Source of the DNA: M0108 sp044228795
Lineage (GTDB): Bacteria > Pseudomonadota > Gammaproteobacteria > Chromatiales > Chromatiaceae
DNA: 64,000 bases
Assembly: GCA_044228795.1 (NCBI GenBank)
Contig: JBGAUE010000001.1
Span: forward strand, 179,410-243,409
Direction of reading: 5' to 3'
Shown here: in pieces, positions 28,364 to 37,311 of the stretch
Layout of the letters: the number at the start of each line of letters is the position of its first letter
Position numbering within the stretch: the first letter of the stretch is position 1
The notes under the pieces: generated by a model
The model's database searches: none
What the model saw: only the letters and a program-made list of their open reading frames with translations
What the model was told of the DNA's origin: nothing
Position numbers and translations under genes: made by a program

Positions 28364-28750
28364 AAGAATGGCTAACCCACTGGAGGCAATGGCAAACAAG
28401 GACTAAAGGCGTTGGTGGACGGGTGCGCGCGGCTCTGGGAAGCCTGGTTTGCAACCATCGAATATAACCCGGCGATTCTACCACGCGAGGCCAGTAAATC
28501 GCACTCCGAGATAGCTTTTTGACGGTGGCACAAGCTGACAGAGCGGCACTTGTTCGAGGCGAATGGCGGTATAGCGAGCAGCGACGATCGTAGAAGTCCA
28601 GGTCAGGGTTCATAGGCCCGCCAGAACCAGGATCGGCGCCGTGGCCAAGGTAGGCACGAGCGTGAGCAACGGAGAGAGGCAGAGTAGCGGACGCTTTCGC
28701 GATCAAGGGTTTCACAAGCCTGAGCCTATCAAGCTAGGATACAGGTCGGG
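28364..28750. other. Divergent intergenic region between gyrA and the K+ channel gene
   Basis: About 390 bases without a convincing gene. On the minus strand a TAGAAT -10-like element near 28478 could serve gyrA, but its -35 is poor. Nothing else stands out. Confidence 0.4.
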
Positions 28751-30232
28751 ATGGCCATACCCCTGTCCGCGGTTAAAGTCGTCCCTACGGTCACTTTGGG
28801 TTTGCCAGGTTCCCTCCAGCCTCCGCTCTGCCAACTTGCCGCCTTCGCCTCTATGCCCGTCATCGACGAAAACTCGACCTTCCGCCAGGGCTGGGATGCC
28901 TTCATGGTCTTGCTGATCATGGCCACCTGCGTGGTCATCCCCTTTCAACTCGCCTTCCGTCACCTCGTCTTACCCTTAGGAAGCGAGGTGGTCTATGGAA
29001 TCGATTTTTTCTTTTGGCTGGATATCCTGTTCAACTTTTTCACCTCCTACCGGCGCCCAGGGGAGAAAATCATGGAGGCGCGTCAGACCATCAGGCATTA
29101 TCTTCAGGGCTATTTTGCCCTCGATCTTGTCGCGACCTTGCCGATTGACGCCCTCTTTCTCAGCCAGGACCCTTTAGTCAGCGCCGGCCTGCCTCTGGTC
29201 CTGATCTTGCGCCAGTTCCGCCTCCTGCGTCTGGTCAAGCTCTTTGTTATCTTCAAGCGCTGGGAGCGTCTGGTCTGGAGCAAGGCCGGCTACCTGCGCT
29301 TGGCGCTCCTGTTAATCGTCTTCCTCATCCTCATCCATTGGATCGCCTGCGTCTGGTTTTTGGTGCCCTACCTTGGGAATTTTTCCGAAAACTCCTGGGT
29401 TACGGCGGAGGGCATCGCCTCGGCGGACCCGTCCACCCAGTACATCCGCTCCCTTTACTGGGTCATAACCACCGTCGCCACTGTGGGTTATGGTGATATC
29501 CTGCCGGTTAACGATTATGAATACCTCTTTGCCGCGGGTGTCATGCTGCTCGGGGCCTTTATGTACGCCTTCATCATCGGCAATATCGCCAACCTGGTAC
29601 GCAACCTGGATGCCGAGCGGGCGCAGTATTTCCAGCGTGTCGAGGCCATCGGCAACTATCTGCATGAACGGCGCATCCCGGCGCGGCTGAATGAGCAGGT
29701 CCGCGATTATTACGACTATCTCTGGGCCCATTATCGCGGTTTGAGACAGGCCTCCTATCTGGAGGAATTGCCACCCCCCTTCCGGCTGGAGATCCTGGTG
29801 CATCTGACCCGGGATCTGTTGATCAATGTGCCCTTGTTCAGCTATTGCACGCCGCCCCTGCGCAACGCACTCCTTCTGGCTCTCCAGGCCTATACTTATG
29901 CCCCTGGGGTCAGGATCGCGGCGGCGGGCGAGGTAGGCCACGAGATCTTTTTCCTCAGTCATGGCAAGGCGGCCATCCTGTCTGAGGATGGCAACACGCA
30001 TTTCGGCCTCCTGGAGGATGGCGATTATTTCGGCAATCTCTCCCTAGTCCTTCGCGAAAAGCGCACGGCCTCGGTCCAGGCCCTGACCTACTGCGAAGTT
30101 CTGGTCTTGCCGCAGGAGGCCTACAACCAGATCCGGAGCGAATATCCCGCGTTTCAAGCGGTTCTTGAGCAGGTTGCCGCCACCCATACGGAACGGGTCG
30201 CCGCTCTCCTTCTTCAAGGAATCGTTTTGTAA
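28751..30232 (+). CDS. Cyclic-nucleotide-gated (HCN/EAG-like) potassium channel
   Basis: A 493-residue six-helix voltage-gated-type cation channel. S1 lies at about 50-68, S2 at 82-97, an S4-like segment with spaced arginines at 150-170 (LRQFRLLRLVKLF), and S5 at 183-204. The pore carries the K+-selectivity filter TVGYGD at 244-249, followed by S6 (256-282), a C-linker and a cyclic-nucleotide-binding domain (about 370-480, GHEIFFLSHG ... DGDYFGNLSLVLREKRTASVQ). The phosphate-binding Arg-Thr pair of the CNBD is present. The start could instead be the ATG at 28853. No neighbour suggests a specific role. Confidence 0.88.
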   Translation: MAIPLSAVKVVPTVTLGLPGSLQPPLCQLAAFASMPVIDENSTFRQGWDAFMVLLIMATCVVIPFQLAFRHLVLPLGSEVVYGIDFFFWLDILFNFFTSYRRPGEKIMEARQTIRHYLQGYFALDLVATLPIDALFLSQDPLVSAGLPLVLILRQFRLLRLVKLFVIFKRWERLVWSKAGYLRLALLLIVFLILIHWIACVWFLVPYLGNFSENSWVTAEGIASADPSTQYIRSLYWVITTVATVGYGDILPVNDYEYLFAAGVMLLGAFMYAFIIGNIANLVRNLDAERAQYFQRVEAIGNYLHERRIPARLNEQVRDYYDYLWAHYRGLRQASYLEELPPPFRLEILVHLTRDLLINVPLFSYCTPPLRNALLLALQAYTYAPGVRIAAAGEVGHEIFFLSHGKAAILSEDGNTHFGLLEDGDYFGNLSLVLREKRTASVQALTYCEVLVLPQEAYNQIRSEYPAFQAVLEQVAATHTERVAALLLQGIVL

Positions 30233-30305
30233 CCCCAGGGAGTCTTCTCTAACACCAGGGGTGCGGCAGCTGGAGGATGCCCGAAGGTAAACCCGGGCGT
30301 GTGGC

Positions 30306-30974
30306 TCAAAGCATGGGTCGCAGGACCGTCTTCTCCAGACGACGGGCCGCGAGGACGATGATCGAGACCAGTACCAGGTAAACTATTCCGGCCAGGAGAT
30401 AGGCCTTGAAATATTGAAAGTTTCGGGTAGCCAGTTCCTGGACCTCCGCAAAGAATTCGGTGTATTGGATCAGGAAGGCTACCGAGCTGTCCTTAAGGTT
30501 GAGGATGGCCTGGTTGGTCAGGGCCGGCACCGACAGGCGAAGAACCTGGGGAAGGGTGATGTGCCTGAAAACCTGCAGGCCGGATAACCCTTGGGCGCGG
30601 GCCGCCTCCAATTCATCCTGATTGAGGCCGTTATAGGCGGTCCTCAGATAACGGGCATTGTAGGCGGCGACATTCAGGGTAAAGCCGATGACTGCTACGG
30701 CCAAGGGCGAGAGGCGCACTCCCCATTGTGGCAGGCCGTAATACATCAGGAACAACAGCACGATCAGGGGGGTCCCGATGAAGAAGGAGATGTAGCCATC
30801 GGTAAGGCGACGCAGGACCGAGTTAGGGCTCAGGGTTAAATAGAAAACCAGGATGCCGCCAACCAGTCCGTTGAAGGTAATGATGGCTGCGAGTAACAGG
30901 GTGTTGCCGAGCCCCGTGAGAATCTGAGGTCCATATTCCAGAACCTCCTGGAAGAAGGCCAGCCAGCCGGTCAT
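30306..30974 (-). CDS. Amino-acid ABC transporter permease (HisM/GlnP type)
   Basis: A 222-residue inner-membrane permease of the polar amino-acid family with about five helices. The EAA loop that docks the ATPase is DELEAARAQGLSGLQVFRHI (about 125-145). It overlaps the ATPase gene by four bases and is the last gene of the importer cluster. It probably pairs with the permease at 31717-32370 as a heterodimer. Confidence 0.88.
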   Translation of the reverse strand: MTGWLAFFQEVLEYGPQILTGLGNTLLLAAIITFNGLVGGILVFYLTLSPNSVLRRLTDGYISFFIGTPLIVLLFLMYYGLPQWGVRLSPLAVAVIGFTLNVAAYNARYLRTAYNGLNQDELEAARAQGLSGLQVFRHITLPQVLRLSVPALTNQAILNLKDSSVAFLIQYTEFFAEVQELATRNFQYFKAYLLAGIVYLVLVSIIVLAARRLEKTVLRPML

Positions 30975-31708
30975 GAAATCTCGGTCCCGCGGCCAAAGAA
31001 GGCGCGGATATGAGGGTCGTCATGATCCTCCAGCAAATGATCGGCATCCCCCTCCGCCCGCACCCGACCATGGTCCAGGAACAGGACCCGATCTGAGATG
31101 TGTCGGGCCAAAAAGACATCATGGGTGACGCAAAGCATGGTCACGTTATCCAGGTAAAGCTGGTTGATCAGAGCCACAACCTCTCGCGCCATGCGGGGAT
31201 CCAGGGCCGAGGTGGGTTCATCAAAGAAGAGCACGGCCGGATCCATGGCCAAGGCCCGGGCGATGGCCACCCGTTGTTTTTGTCCCCCCGACAGTTGGGC
31301 GGGAAACTTCTTCTCGTGGTCCTCCATGTTCATGCGGTGCAGTTCATGCCGGGCTCTGGCAGTCGCCTCGCCATCGGTCAGGCCCTTGAGTTTGCGTAAG
31401 CCCAGCTTGATGTTGTCCAGGGAATTGAGGTGGCGATAGAGGGCAAAGTTCTGGAAGACGAAACCGATGCGCTGACGCAAGGCTCGCACATCCGTTTCGG
31501 GACGGGTGACATCTTCGCCGCGAAAGATAATTTGTCCCGAGGTAGGGTCGGTCAACCGATTGATGCATCTCAGCAGGGTTGATTTACCACAGCCCGAAGG
31601 CCCCATGATGACCTTGACCTGCCCTTCCTCGAGATCCAGATCGATCCCATCCAGGACCGGCTTGCCATCGAACTCCTTGACCAGATTTCGAACTTCCAGT
31701 AGTGCCAT
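30971..31708 (-). CDS. Amino-acid ABC transporter ATPase (GlnQ/HisP type)
   Basis: A 245-residue ATP-binding subunit with Walker A GPSGCGKST (36-44), the signature LSGGQKQRVAIARALA, Walker B VLFFDEPTSALDP and the H-loop histidine in LCVTHDV. It is the only ATPase in a cluster holding three permease domains, so it presumably serves all of them. It lies between two permease genes, overlapping the downstream one. Confidence 0.92.
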   Translation of the reverse strand: MALLEVRNLVKEFDGKPVLDGIDLDLEEGQVKVIMGPSGCGKSTLLRCINRLTDPTSGQIIFRGEDVTRPETDVRALRQRIGFVFQNFALYRHLNSLDNIKLGLRKLKGLTDGEATARARHELHRMNMEDHEKKFPAQLSGGQKQRVAIARALAMDPAVLFFDEPTSALDPRMAREVVALINQLYLDNVTMLCVTHDVFLARHISDRVLFLDHGRVRAEGDADHLLEDHDDPHIRAFFGRGTEIS

Positions 31709-31716
31709 GCCTGACC

Positions 31717-32370
31717 TCAGAGTCGGATAAATCCTGGGACGGAAAAGCGGCGTTCGATAGCCCGCACCAGGAACAGCATCAGTTTATAGATGCCGAAATA
31801 AAGCAGACCGATGGCGAGATAAATCTCTAGCCCTCTCAGGGTCGTAGCGGCCAAGGCCATGGCCTGCTTCATGATTTCCGGCAGGCCTACCGTATAGGCA
31901 AAGGGCGAATATTTCAGCACCGTCGTAAACTCATTGAGCATGCCAGGTACGGCAAAGCGCAACATTTGCGGCATCTCGATCGACAGCAAGATCTGGGACC
32001 TGGTCATCCCCATGGCCTCGGCGGCCATGATCTCGTTGGGATCAACGGCGGCAAAGGAGCCCCGAAAGACCTCGGCCAGATAGGCCCCGGCAATGAGCCC
32101 CAGACTGAGCATCATGGCGACGATGGGCGGCACATTGAGGCCGATGCCGGGCAGGCCAAAATAGACCAGAAACAACAGCACCAACACCGGGATGCCGCGA
32201 AAAATATAGGTGTAAGTATCCAGTAGGCGGTCTAGGGCCCTCAGGCGCAAGCGCGCCAAAAGGGCGATACCCAATCCGGTGGTTAATCCAGCCGCGATAC
32301 AAGCGAGGGTCACCAGAATGGTGTAACCCGCGCCTGTCGCGAGTTGGCCAAGGATTTGTAAAAAACTCAT
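31717..32370 (-). CDS. Amino-acid ABC transporter permease (HisQ/GlnP type)
   Basis: A 217-residue permease related to the one at 30306-30974. The EAA loop reads NEIMAAEAMGMTRSQILLSI, and the conserved RGIPVLVLLFLVYFGLP stretch lies near residue 60. It stands eight bases upstream of the ATPase gene and 16 bases downstream of the binding-protein gene, as expected for one transcription unit. Confidence 0.9.
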   Translation of the reverse strand: MSFLQILGQLATGAGYTILVTLACIAAGLTTGLGIALLARLRLRALDRLLDTYTYIFRGIPVLVLLFLVYFGLPGIGLNVPPIVAMMLSLGLIAGAYLAEVFRGSFAAVDPNEIMAAEAMGMTRSQILLSIEMPQMLRFAVPGMLNEFTTVLKYSPFAYTVGLPEIMKQAMALAATTLRGLEIYLAIGLLYFGIYKLMLFLVRAIERRFSVPGFIRL

Positions 32371-32386
32371 TGAACCAGAGTCTTGG

Positions 32387-33127
32387 TCAATTGAGCCACT
32401 TGTCGGCGATAGCCTTGAGTTTCTCGGGCCCGAGTTCGTTCAGATAGCGATCAAAATCCTCCCGCAAGGGCGAACCCTTGGGAAAGGCAAAGCCAAAACG
32501 ATCAAAGCCCGTGAACACATAGGCGTCCTGGATGGGCAACTGCTTACGATAGACCGAGGCCACGGTGCCATCCAGAAAGGCCAGATCAACCCGACCGTTC
32601 TGCAGATCGGCCAAGACCTCGTTATAGCTGGGATAGAGTTTGACCTTGTCGAGGCTGTAGAGACCCTTGGGTTCCATTTGGGTTTTGATGAAATCCGTGT
32701 AGGCCATGCCTCGCGGGTAGCCGGTGGTGTAGTTTTTCCACTCGGCCAGATCCTCGAATTTGATGTTCCTGCTCTTTAGGCTCATCAGATTCCAGGTGTT
32801 TTCAAGATAGGGTTGAGAGAAGTCCATCACCTCCTTACGCTTGTCGGTGATGGAAATACCCGAGAAGGCCACATCGGCTTGTCCGCTTACGACGGCGCCT
32901 AGCATGCCTTGCCAGTCGTAAGAGGTAATCTTCAGACTGCAGTCCCGCGACTGACAGTAACCCTCGAAAATCTCGAGATCCATGCCTCTGGTCTGACCAT
33001 TTTCCTCGAACAGGTTGGGTGGGGAGGCCGGGGAAACGGCAACCCGAATCTCTGTGGCACTACCCGGCATGCCATAACCCAGGGTCAGGAACAGGCCTGC
33101 CAACAAAAATATTATCCTTCTCTTCAT
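32387..33127 (-). CDS. Periplasmic amino-acid-binding protein (SBP family 3)
   Basis: A 246-residue solute-binding protein with a cleavable signal peptide (about 1-25, ending GSATE). The two SBP_bac_3 halves occur in normal order: the N-half with GQTRGMDLEIFEGY and SGISITDKRKEVMDFSQPY, then the C-half with NGRVDLAFLDG and FGFAFPKGSPLREDFDRYL. The ligand-carboxylate arginine is in DKRKEV. This ordinary order contrasts with the fused protein just upstream. Confidence 0.9.
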   Translation of the reverse strand: MKRRIIFLLAGLFLTLGYGMPGSATEIRVAVSPASPPNLFEENGQTRGMDLEIFEGYCQSRDCSLKITSYDWQGMLGAVVSGQADVAFSGISITDKRKEVMDFSQPYLENTWNLMSLKSRNIKFEDLAEWKNYTTGYPRGMAYTDFIKTQMEPKGLYSLDKVKLYPSYNEVLADLQNGRVDLAFLDGTVASVYRKQLPIQDAYVFTGFDRFGFAFPKGSPLREDFDRYLNELGPEKLKAIADKWLN

Positions 33128-33183
33128 GCTATTAGCCCAAAGTGATTGCAGTTTGATTACCTGGCCGGCAAGGGCCGGGGTGA

Positions 33184-36100
33184 TTATGACGTTTCCACGG
33201 CCACCTTGGCGCGCCTTTTTGGATCCGTCTGGCGATCGACATAATCGAGAACCAACCCCAGAACCCAGATGATCAGAAAGTAGATGGCCGCTACCATCAG
33301 CAAGGGGAAGAAGGCTTCGAAGGTGCGGCTGCGGATGATATCGCCGGCCTTGGTCAGGTCCTGGACGCCAATATAACCGACGATGGAGGTCATCTTGACC
33401 AGGGAGATGAACTCGCCCCGATAGACCGGCAGGATGCGCCGCGTCGCTTGGGGCAGGATAAGGTACAGGAAGGTTTGGATGCCCGTGAAGCCCATGGCAA
33501 TGCCGGCCTCGGTCTGGCCCCGATCCACGCCCTCGATGCCGGTCCGGAACATCTCGGAGACGTAGGCGGCAAAGTTCATGCCGAATGCGACGACGGCCAC
33601 GACCAGGGGGTCGATGTTCACCGAGGCGAAGGCCACATAAAAAATCAGCATGAGCAACAACAGCACCGGTAGGCCGCGGATCAGGAAGATGTAACCCGAG
33701 CCGAGGAGCCGCGGTAGCGTCCTGGGGGACATCCGCAGCCAGCAGATCAGGGCCCCGAGCAGGGTGCCAAAGAGGGTGGATGCCACCGAGATCAGCAGGG
33801 TAGCCCAGAGCCCATTCAGGACGAGCCGCCAGCGTTGTTCGAGGACAAAGTTGGCATAGAAGCTCGCCTTCAGCTCGGCGAGGAAGCTGGGGCGGGGCTC
33901 GCCCTCCCCTGCCGCACCCTGCCCCGCCGCCGCCCCACCGCTCCCTGCCAGGTTTTTCTTAAGGGCCAGGGTAACCGAGGACACCTCGGCGTAAGGGGTG
34001 GAAAAGCTGACCTGCTTCTGGCGTTCCGGGGTCACCGCCAGGGCCGAGACCACTAGATCCAACTTGCCGGCGGCCAGGGCCGGGATCAGGGCACTGAATT
34101 CCAGGGGCGAGATCTCCAGGCGCAGCTCCTCATGGGCGGCGAAACGGCGCGCCAGTTCAATATCGAAGCCAACGTACTCGCCATCGACCATGCCGACATA
34201 AGGCAAGCCGACGAAGACCGAGGTGCCCAGCCGCAGTGCCGGCCCCGAGGCAGGCAAGGGAATCACCGGCATTTTAGCCTGGTGGGAATCGCCCTCGAAC
34301 CAGCGGCCGCGCATCTCGGCATGGGTACCATCGGCCATGATACCGGCCATGAAGCGGTCAAAACGGTAGCGCAGCTCTTGATCCTGGTGGCGGAAGGCGG
34401 CTGCCTGGGACACTGGCAGGAGGGGCTCCCCCAGCAGACCGATTTCCGCATTAGCCTTGAGGATGTCCGGGGCGCTGGTGGCGATGATGATGCCAGCGTC
34501 CACCTTGCCGGTCTTGAGGGAGGTGATGAGATCGGCATGCCCCGTCAGATGGATGACCTCGGCCTCGGGGTAGGTACGTACCACGAACTGGTCCTGGATG
34601 GCGCCGGCGAAGACGGCGATGCGCCCCCGGGCCAGGTCGTCCAGGGAACGCCATCCGCTCTGGGTCGGGTGGCCCGGGCCGAGGGTGGCGGGCCTGTCAA
34701 CCTCGACCGTCCCTGGGAAGGCCCTAGCCCCTGGGCTTGGGCGCAGAGGGGCCTCCCCGCGCAGCTCCGGGGCCAGGTTGCGCCTCTGGACCAGGGCCGC
34801 GGAGAATTCATGGTCATAGGGAACGGAGAAATCCACTTTGGCCCGGCGTTCATCCGTGATGGAGAGGCGCGACAGGATCATGTCGATCTTGCCGACGGCC
34901 AGGGAGGCGATGAGGGCATCAAACTCCATCGGCACCATCTCCAGCCGCAGGCCCTCCCAGGCGGCGAAGGTCTGCAGCAGCTCCATGTCGTGGCCGATAT
35001 AGCGCCCATCGGCCTGGGCGACGAAGGGCAGGCCGACTAGCAGGGAGGTGCCAACCCGCAGGGTCTCGCCGGCCGTGGCCGGGGGGATGTCGGGCATCAC
35101 CACCGACTCGGGGTGGTCAACCAGCCAGCGGCGCTGAATCCCTGCCAGGGTACCGTCCGCCCGCGCCGCGGCCACGAAGCGGTCGAAGCGCTGGCGGAAG
35201 CGGTCGTCCCCCTTGGGGAAGGCGGCGCCAATGGGCATGTCGTAAAAGGCGTCGGCCAAGACCGCCAGGTCCGGGTCGTCCTGGGCGATGGCCCGAATCG
35301 AGACCGCCTCGGTGATGGCGGCATCCACCTTGCCAGTCTTGACCGCCAGGACGAAATCGGCCTGGCTGTTGAAGCGCAGGATCTCCGCCTGGGGAAAGGC
35401 ACGGGTGGTAAAAACGTCCTGGGCGGTGCCGGTAAAGACGGCAATTCGACCCTGGGTCAGGTCGGCTAAGGATTGCCAGCCCCCCGCCTCGACTCCTGGC
35501 GCCGCGGCGGCCGGGGTTTGCGCTAGCTGGCGCTCCTCCGGCGTCTGGACCTGGGCCGAGGTCGGGATTGGCTCGGCCGCGGGCTGGGCATCCGTCTGCT
35601 TCGGCAGGTTGGCAGTGAGGGCCAGGGCCATCCCGCGCCCCTGGGCGTATGGGGTAGAGAAGTCCACGGCCTTGCGCCGTTCCGCCGTGATGGCGATACC
35701 ATCGGTGATGACGTCCACCTTACCCGAGGCCAGGGCCGGGATCAGGGCACCAAAGTCTAGGGACAGGATCTCCAGGCCCATGCCCTCCTCGGCGGCAAAG
35801 CGTTGGAGGAGCTCGATATCCAGGCCCACATAGCGGCCATCCTTGAAGGCCACATAAGGCAGGTCGGCCACTGACACTCCCAGGACATAGCCTTCCTTGG
35901 GGTCCCGGACCGGGTAGTCGGGCATGACCACCGCTTCCGGATCCCCGTCCAACCAGCGGTGGTGCATCGCTTCCAGGCCGCCATTGGCGTTGAGCCTCTC
36001 CAGAAAGCGATCGAAGCGCTCGCGTAGCTCGGACCGGTCACGGCGAAAACCGATACCCAAGGGGTAGGTGAAAAAGCCCTCGTCCAGTATCCCCAGTTCG

Positions 36101-36492
36101 GGATGGGCTCTGATGATGGCTCTGGCACTGATGGCGTCGAAAAGGGCCGTGTCCACCTTGCCGGTCTTGAGGGCCACCACCTGGTCCGTGGTGCTATTGA
36201 AGGTGGTCACCCGGGCTTGGGGGTAGGCCTGCTCGACAAAGGGAGCAAAGACGGTGCCCAGGATGACGCCGATACGCCCCTGGACCAGGTCGTCCAGGGA
36301 GTCCCAGCCCCTATCCTGGCTTGCCGTCCCACCGGATTGGCCCGCGGCAGCGGCCATCGCGGCCCACGCCGGTGTCCCTGCCGCGCCTGCCCCTCCGCTC
36401 ATCGCTGGCTGGGATAACTGATCGCAGGAGAGTAAGGCCAGGGCTGCCAATGCCAGCAGGCACCGGGCAATAAGGGCGTTAGCGAATTTCAT
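33184..36492 (-). CDS. Fusion of three tandem permuted SBP domains to an ABC permease
   Basis: A 1102-residue lipoprotein-like polypeptide. A signal sequence with lipobox LALLSC (C23) opens it. Three repeats of about 275 residues follow, each with the SBP family 3 C-half first and N-half second: C-halves at about 63-190, 338-466 and 613-742, N-halves at 202-298, 477-573 and 752-848, separated by Pro/Ala-rich linkers. Each N-half keeps the ligand arginine (AERRK, DERRA, PERQK). A polar amino-acid permease domain covers 885-1085 with EAA loop EAGIAMGFTGIQTFLYLIL. In the known GlnPQ-type fusions each binding domain is in normal order. It shares the cluster ATPase at 30971. Confidence 0.88.
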   Translation of the reverse strand: MKFANALIARCLLALAALALLSCDQLSQPAMSGGAGAAGTPAWAAMAAAAGQSGGTASQDRGWDSLDDLVQGRIGVILGTVFAPFVEQAYPQARVTTFNSTTDQVVALKTGKVDTALFDAISARAIIRAHPELGILDEGFFTYPLGIGFRRDRSELRERFDRFLERLNANGGLEAMHHRWLDGDPEAVVMPDYPVRDPKEGYVLGVSVADLPYVAFKDGRYVGLDIELLQRFAAEEGMGLEILSLDFGALIPALASGKVDVITDGIAITAERRKAVDFSTPYAQGRGMALALTANLPKQTDAQPAAEPIPTSAQVQTPEERQLAQTPAAAAPGVEAGGWQSLADLTQGRIAVFTGTAQDVFTTRAFPQAEILRFNSQADFVLAVKTGKVDAAITEAVSIRAIAQDDPDLAVLADAFYDMPIGAAFPKGDDRFRQRFDRFVAAARADGTLAGIQRRWLVDHPESVVMPDIPPATAGETLRVGTSLLVGLPFVAQADGRYIGHDMELLQTFAAWEGLRLEMVPMEFDALIASLAVGKIDMILSRLSITDERRAKVDFSVPYDHEFSAALVQRRNLAPELRGEAPLRPSPGARAFPGTVEVDRPATLGPGHPTQSGWRSLDDLARGRIAVFAGAIQDQFVVRTYPEAEVIHLTGHADLITSLKTGKVDAGIIIATSAPDILKANAEIGLLGEPLLPVSQAAAFRHQDQELRYRFDRFMAGIMADGTHAEMRGRWFEGDSHQAKMPVIPLPASGPALRLGTSVFVGLPYVGMVDGEYVGFDIELARRFAAHEELRLEISPLEFSALIPALAAGKLDLVVSALAVTPERQKQVSFSTPYAEVSSVTLALKKNLAGSGGAAAGQGAAGEGEPRPSFLAELKASFYANFVLEQRWRLVLNGLWATLLISVASTLFGTLLGALICWLRMSPRTLPRLLGSGYIFLIRGLPVLLLLMLIFYVAFASVNIDPLVVAVVAFGMNFAAYVSEMFRTGIEGVDRGQTEAGIAMGFTGIQTFLYLILPQATRRILPVYRGEFISLVKMTSIVGYIGVQDLTKAGDIIRSRTFEAFFPLLMVAAIYFLIIWVLGLVLDYVDRQTDPKRRAKVAVETS

Positions 36493-36591
36493 CGCGGATT
36501 CCTGTCGTGGCGCATGGAAGGTCGGTCCGCTTCGGCCTCGGGCGGCTGAATCTGGCGATCGAACGCCGAGGAAAAGCCCCTCATGGCAAAA

Positions 36592-37023
36592 TCAGCCTTC
36601 CTGGGGGCTCAGGCGCTTAATCAGAGTTAGTTGGTTATGGCCATCCTGACGATGGTAGACAACTTCATCCATCAAGGTCCGCATGAAATGAATACCCAGG
36701 CCACCAATGGGGCGATCCTCGACCGAGCCATCGAGGACGGCCGCCGGGGCCTCCTCCAGGGGATTGAAGGGCTTACCATCATCCCGGAGGATGGCGGTCA
36801 GGGACCCGGGTTCCGCGCGCAACCGCAGGCTGATCTCGTGGGGAAGCCCGTCGTCGTAACCATAGGAGACGATGTTGGTCAGCAGTTCGTCCAGCACCAG
36901 GTTGAGCTGGTAAATATGCTGGACGGAGAGGGCGCCCTCCTCGCCGAAGGCCTCGATCCGCTCCGCCAGTTGTGACACATCCTTAAGGTCATTCCGCAGG
37001 ATAAAATTTTGTTCCAGGACCAT
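36592..37023 (-). CDS. RsbW/SpoIIAB-like ATP-binding serine kinase (anti-sigma type)
   Basis: A 143-residue stand-alone GHKL ATPase domain. The N box is LDELLTNIVSYGY (44-56), the G1 box DDGKPFNP (81-88) and G2 GGLGIHF (107-113). Such proteins phosphorylate an anti-anti-sigma (STAS) partner or regulate a PP2C phosphatase in partner-switching systems. No STAS, PP2C or sigma gene is visible nearby, so its partner must lie elsewhere. Confidence 0.85.
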   Translation of the reverse strand: MVLEQNFILRNDLKDVSQLAERIEAFGEEGALSVQHIYQLNLVLDELLTNIVSYGYDDGLPHEISLRLRAEPGSLTAILRDDGKPFNPLEEAPAAVLDGSVEDRPIGGLGIHFMRTLMDEVVYHRQDGHNQLTLIKRLSPQEG

Positions 37024-37311
37024 GATATTTCATCCCTTCTGAAGTGGGGCAGTCCGGGCCGCCGCGGGCGGAGCAGTATGGGAGCGTCGGACTGAGCGGC
37101 ACCGATAGCGCCGTCGCGGGTAACCATCGGGCTGGCGGTGCGGAGTGAGCCAGCAGTTTAACAAATACCCCAGCGGGCTGGCGTTGCAGATATAGGTCCC
37201 AACCCGGCGGGACCCAGAGGATCGCGATGCCAAATTGCCAGCCAGGTGCGGCTGTGATAGCGTCTTGCGCCTTGCCCTGGGCCCCTTCCCTATCCTTGCA
37301 CTGGTGCCGAC
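37024..37311. other. Divergent intergenic region
   Basis: About 290 bases between the kinase gene (minus) and the first GPP34 gene (plus). No gene or clear promoter pair is seen. Confidence 0.3.

Noticed and set aside
27125..28375. Long plus-strand reading frame (416 codons) opposite gyrA
   Set aside because: It is antisense to a certain gene; its length is explained by GC-rich third positions and its translation matches no family.
28182..28715. Minus-strand 177-codon frame crossing the gyrA start
   Set aside because: Overlaps gyrA in another frame and has no ribosome-binding site or family match.
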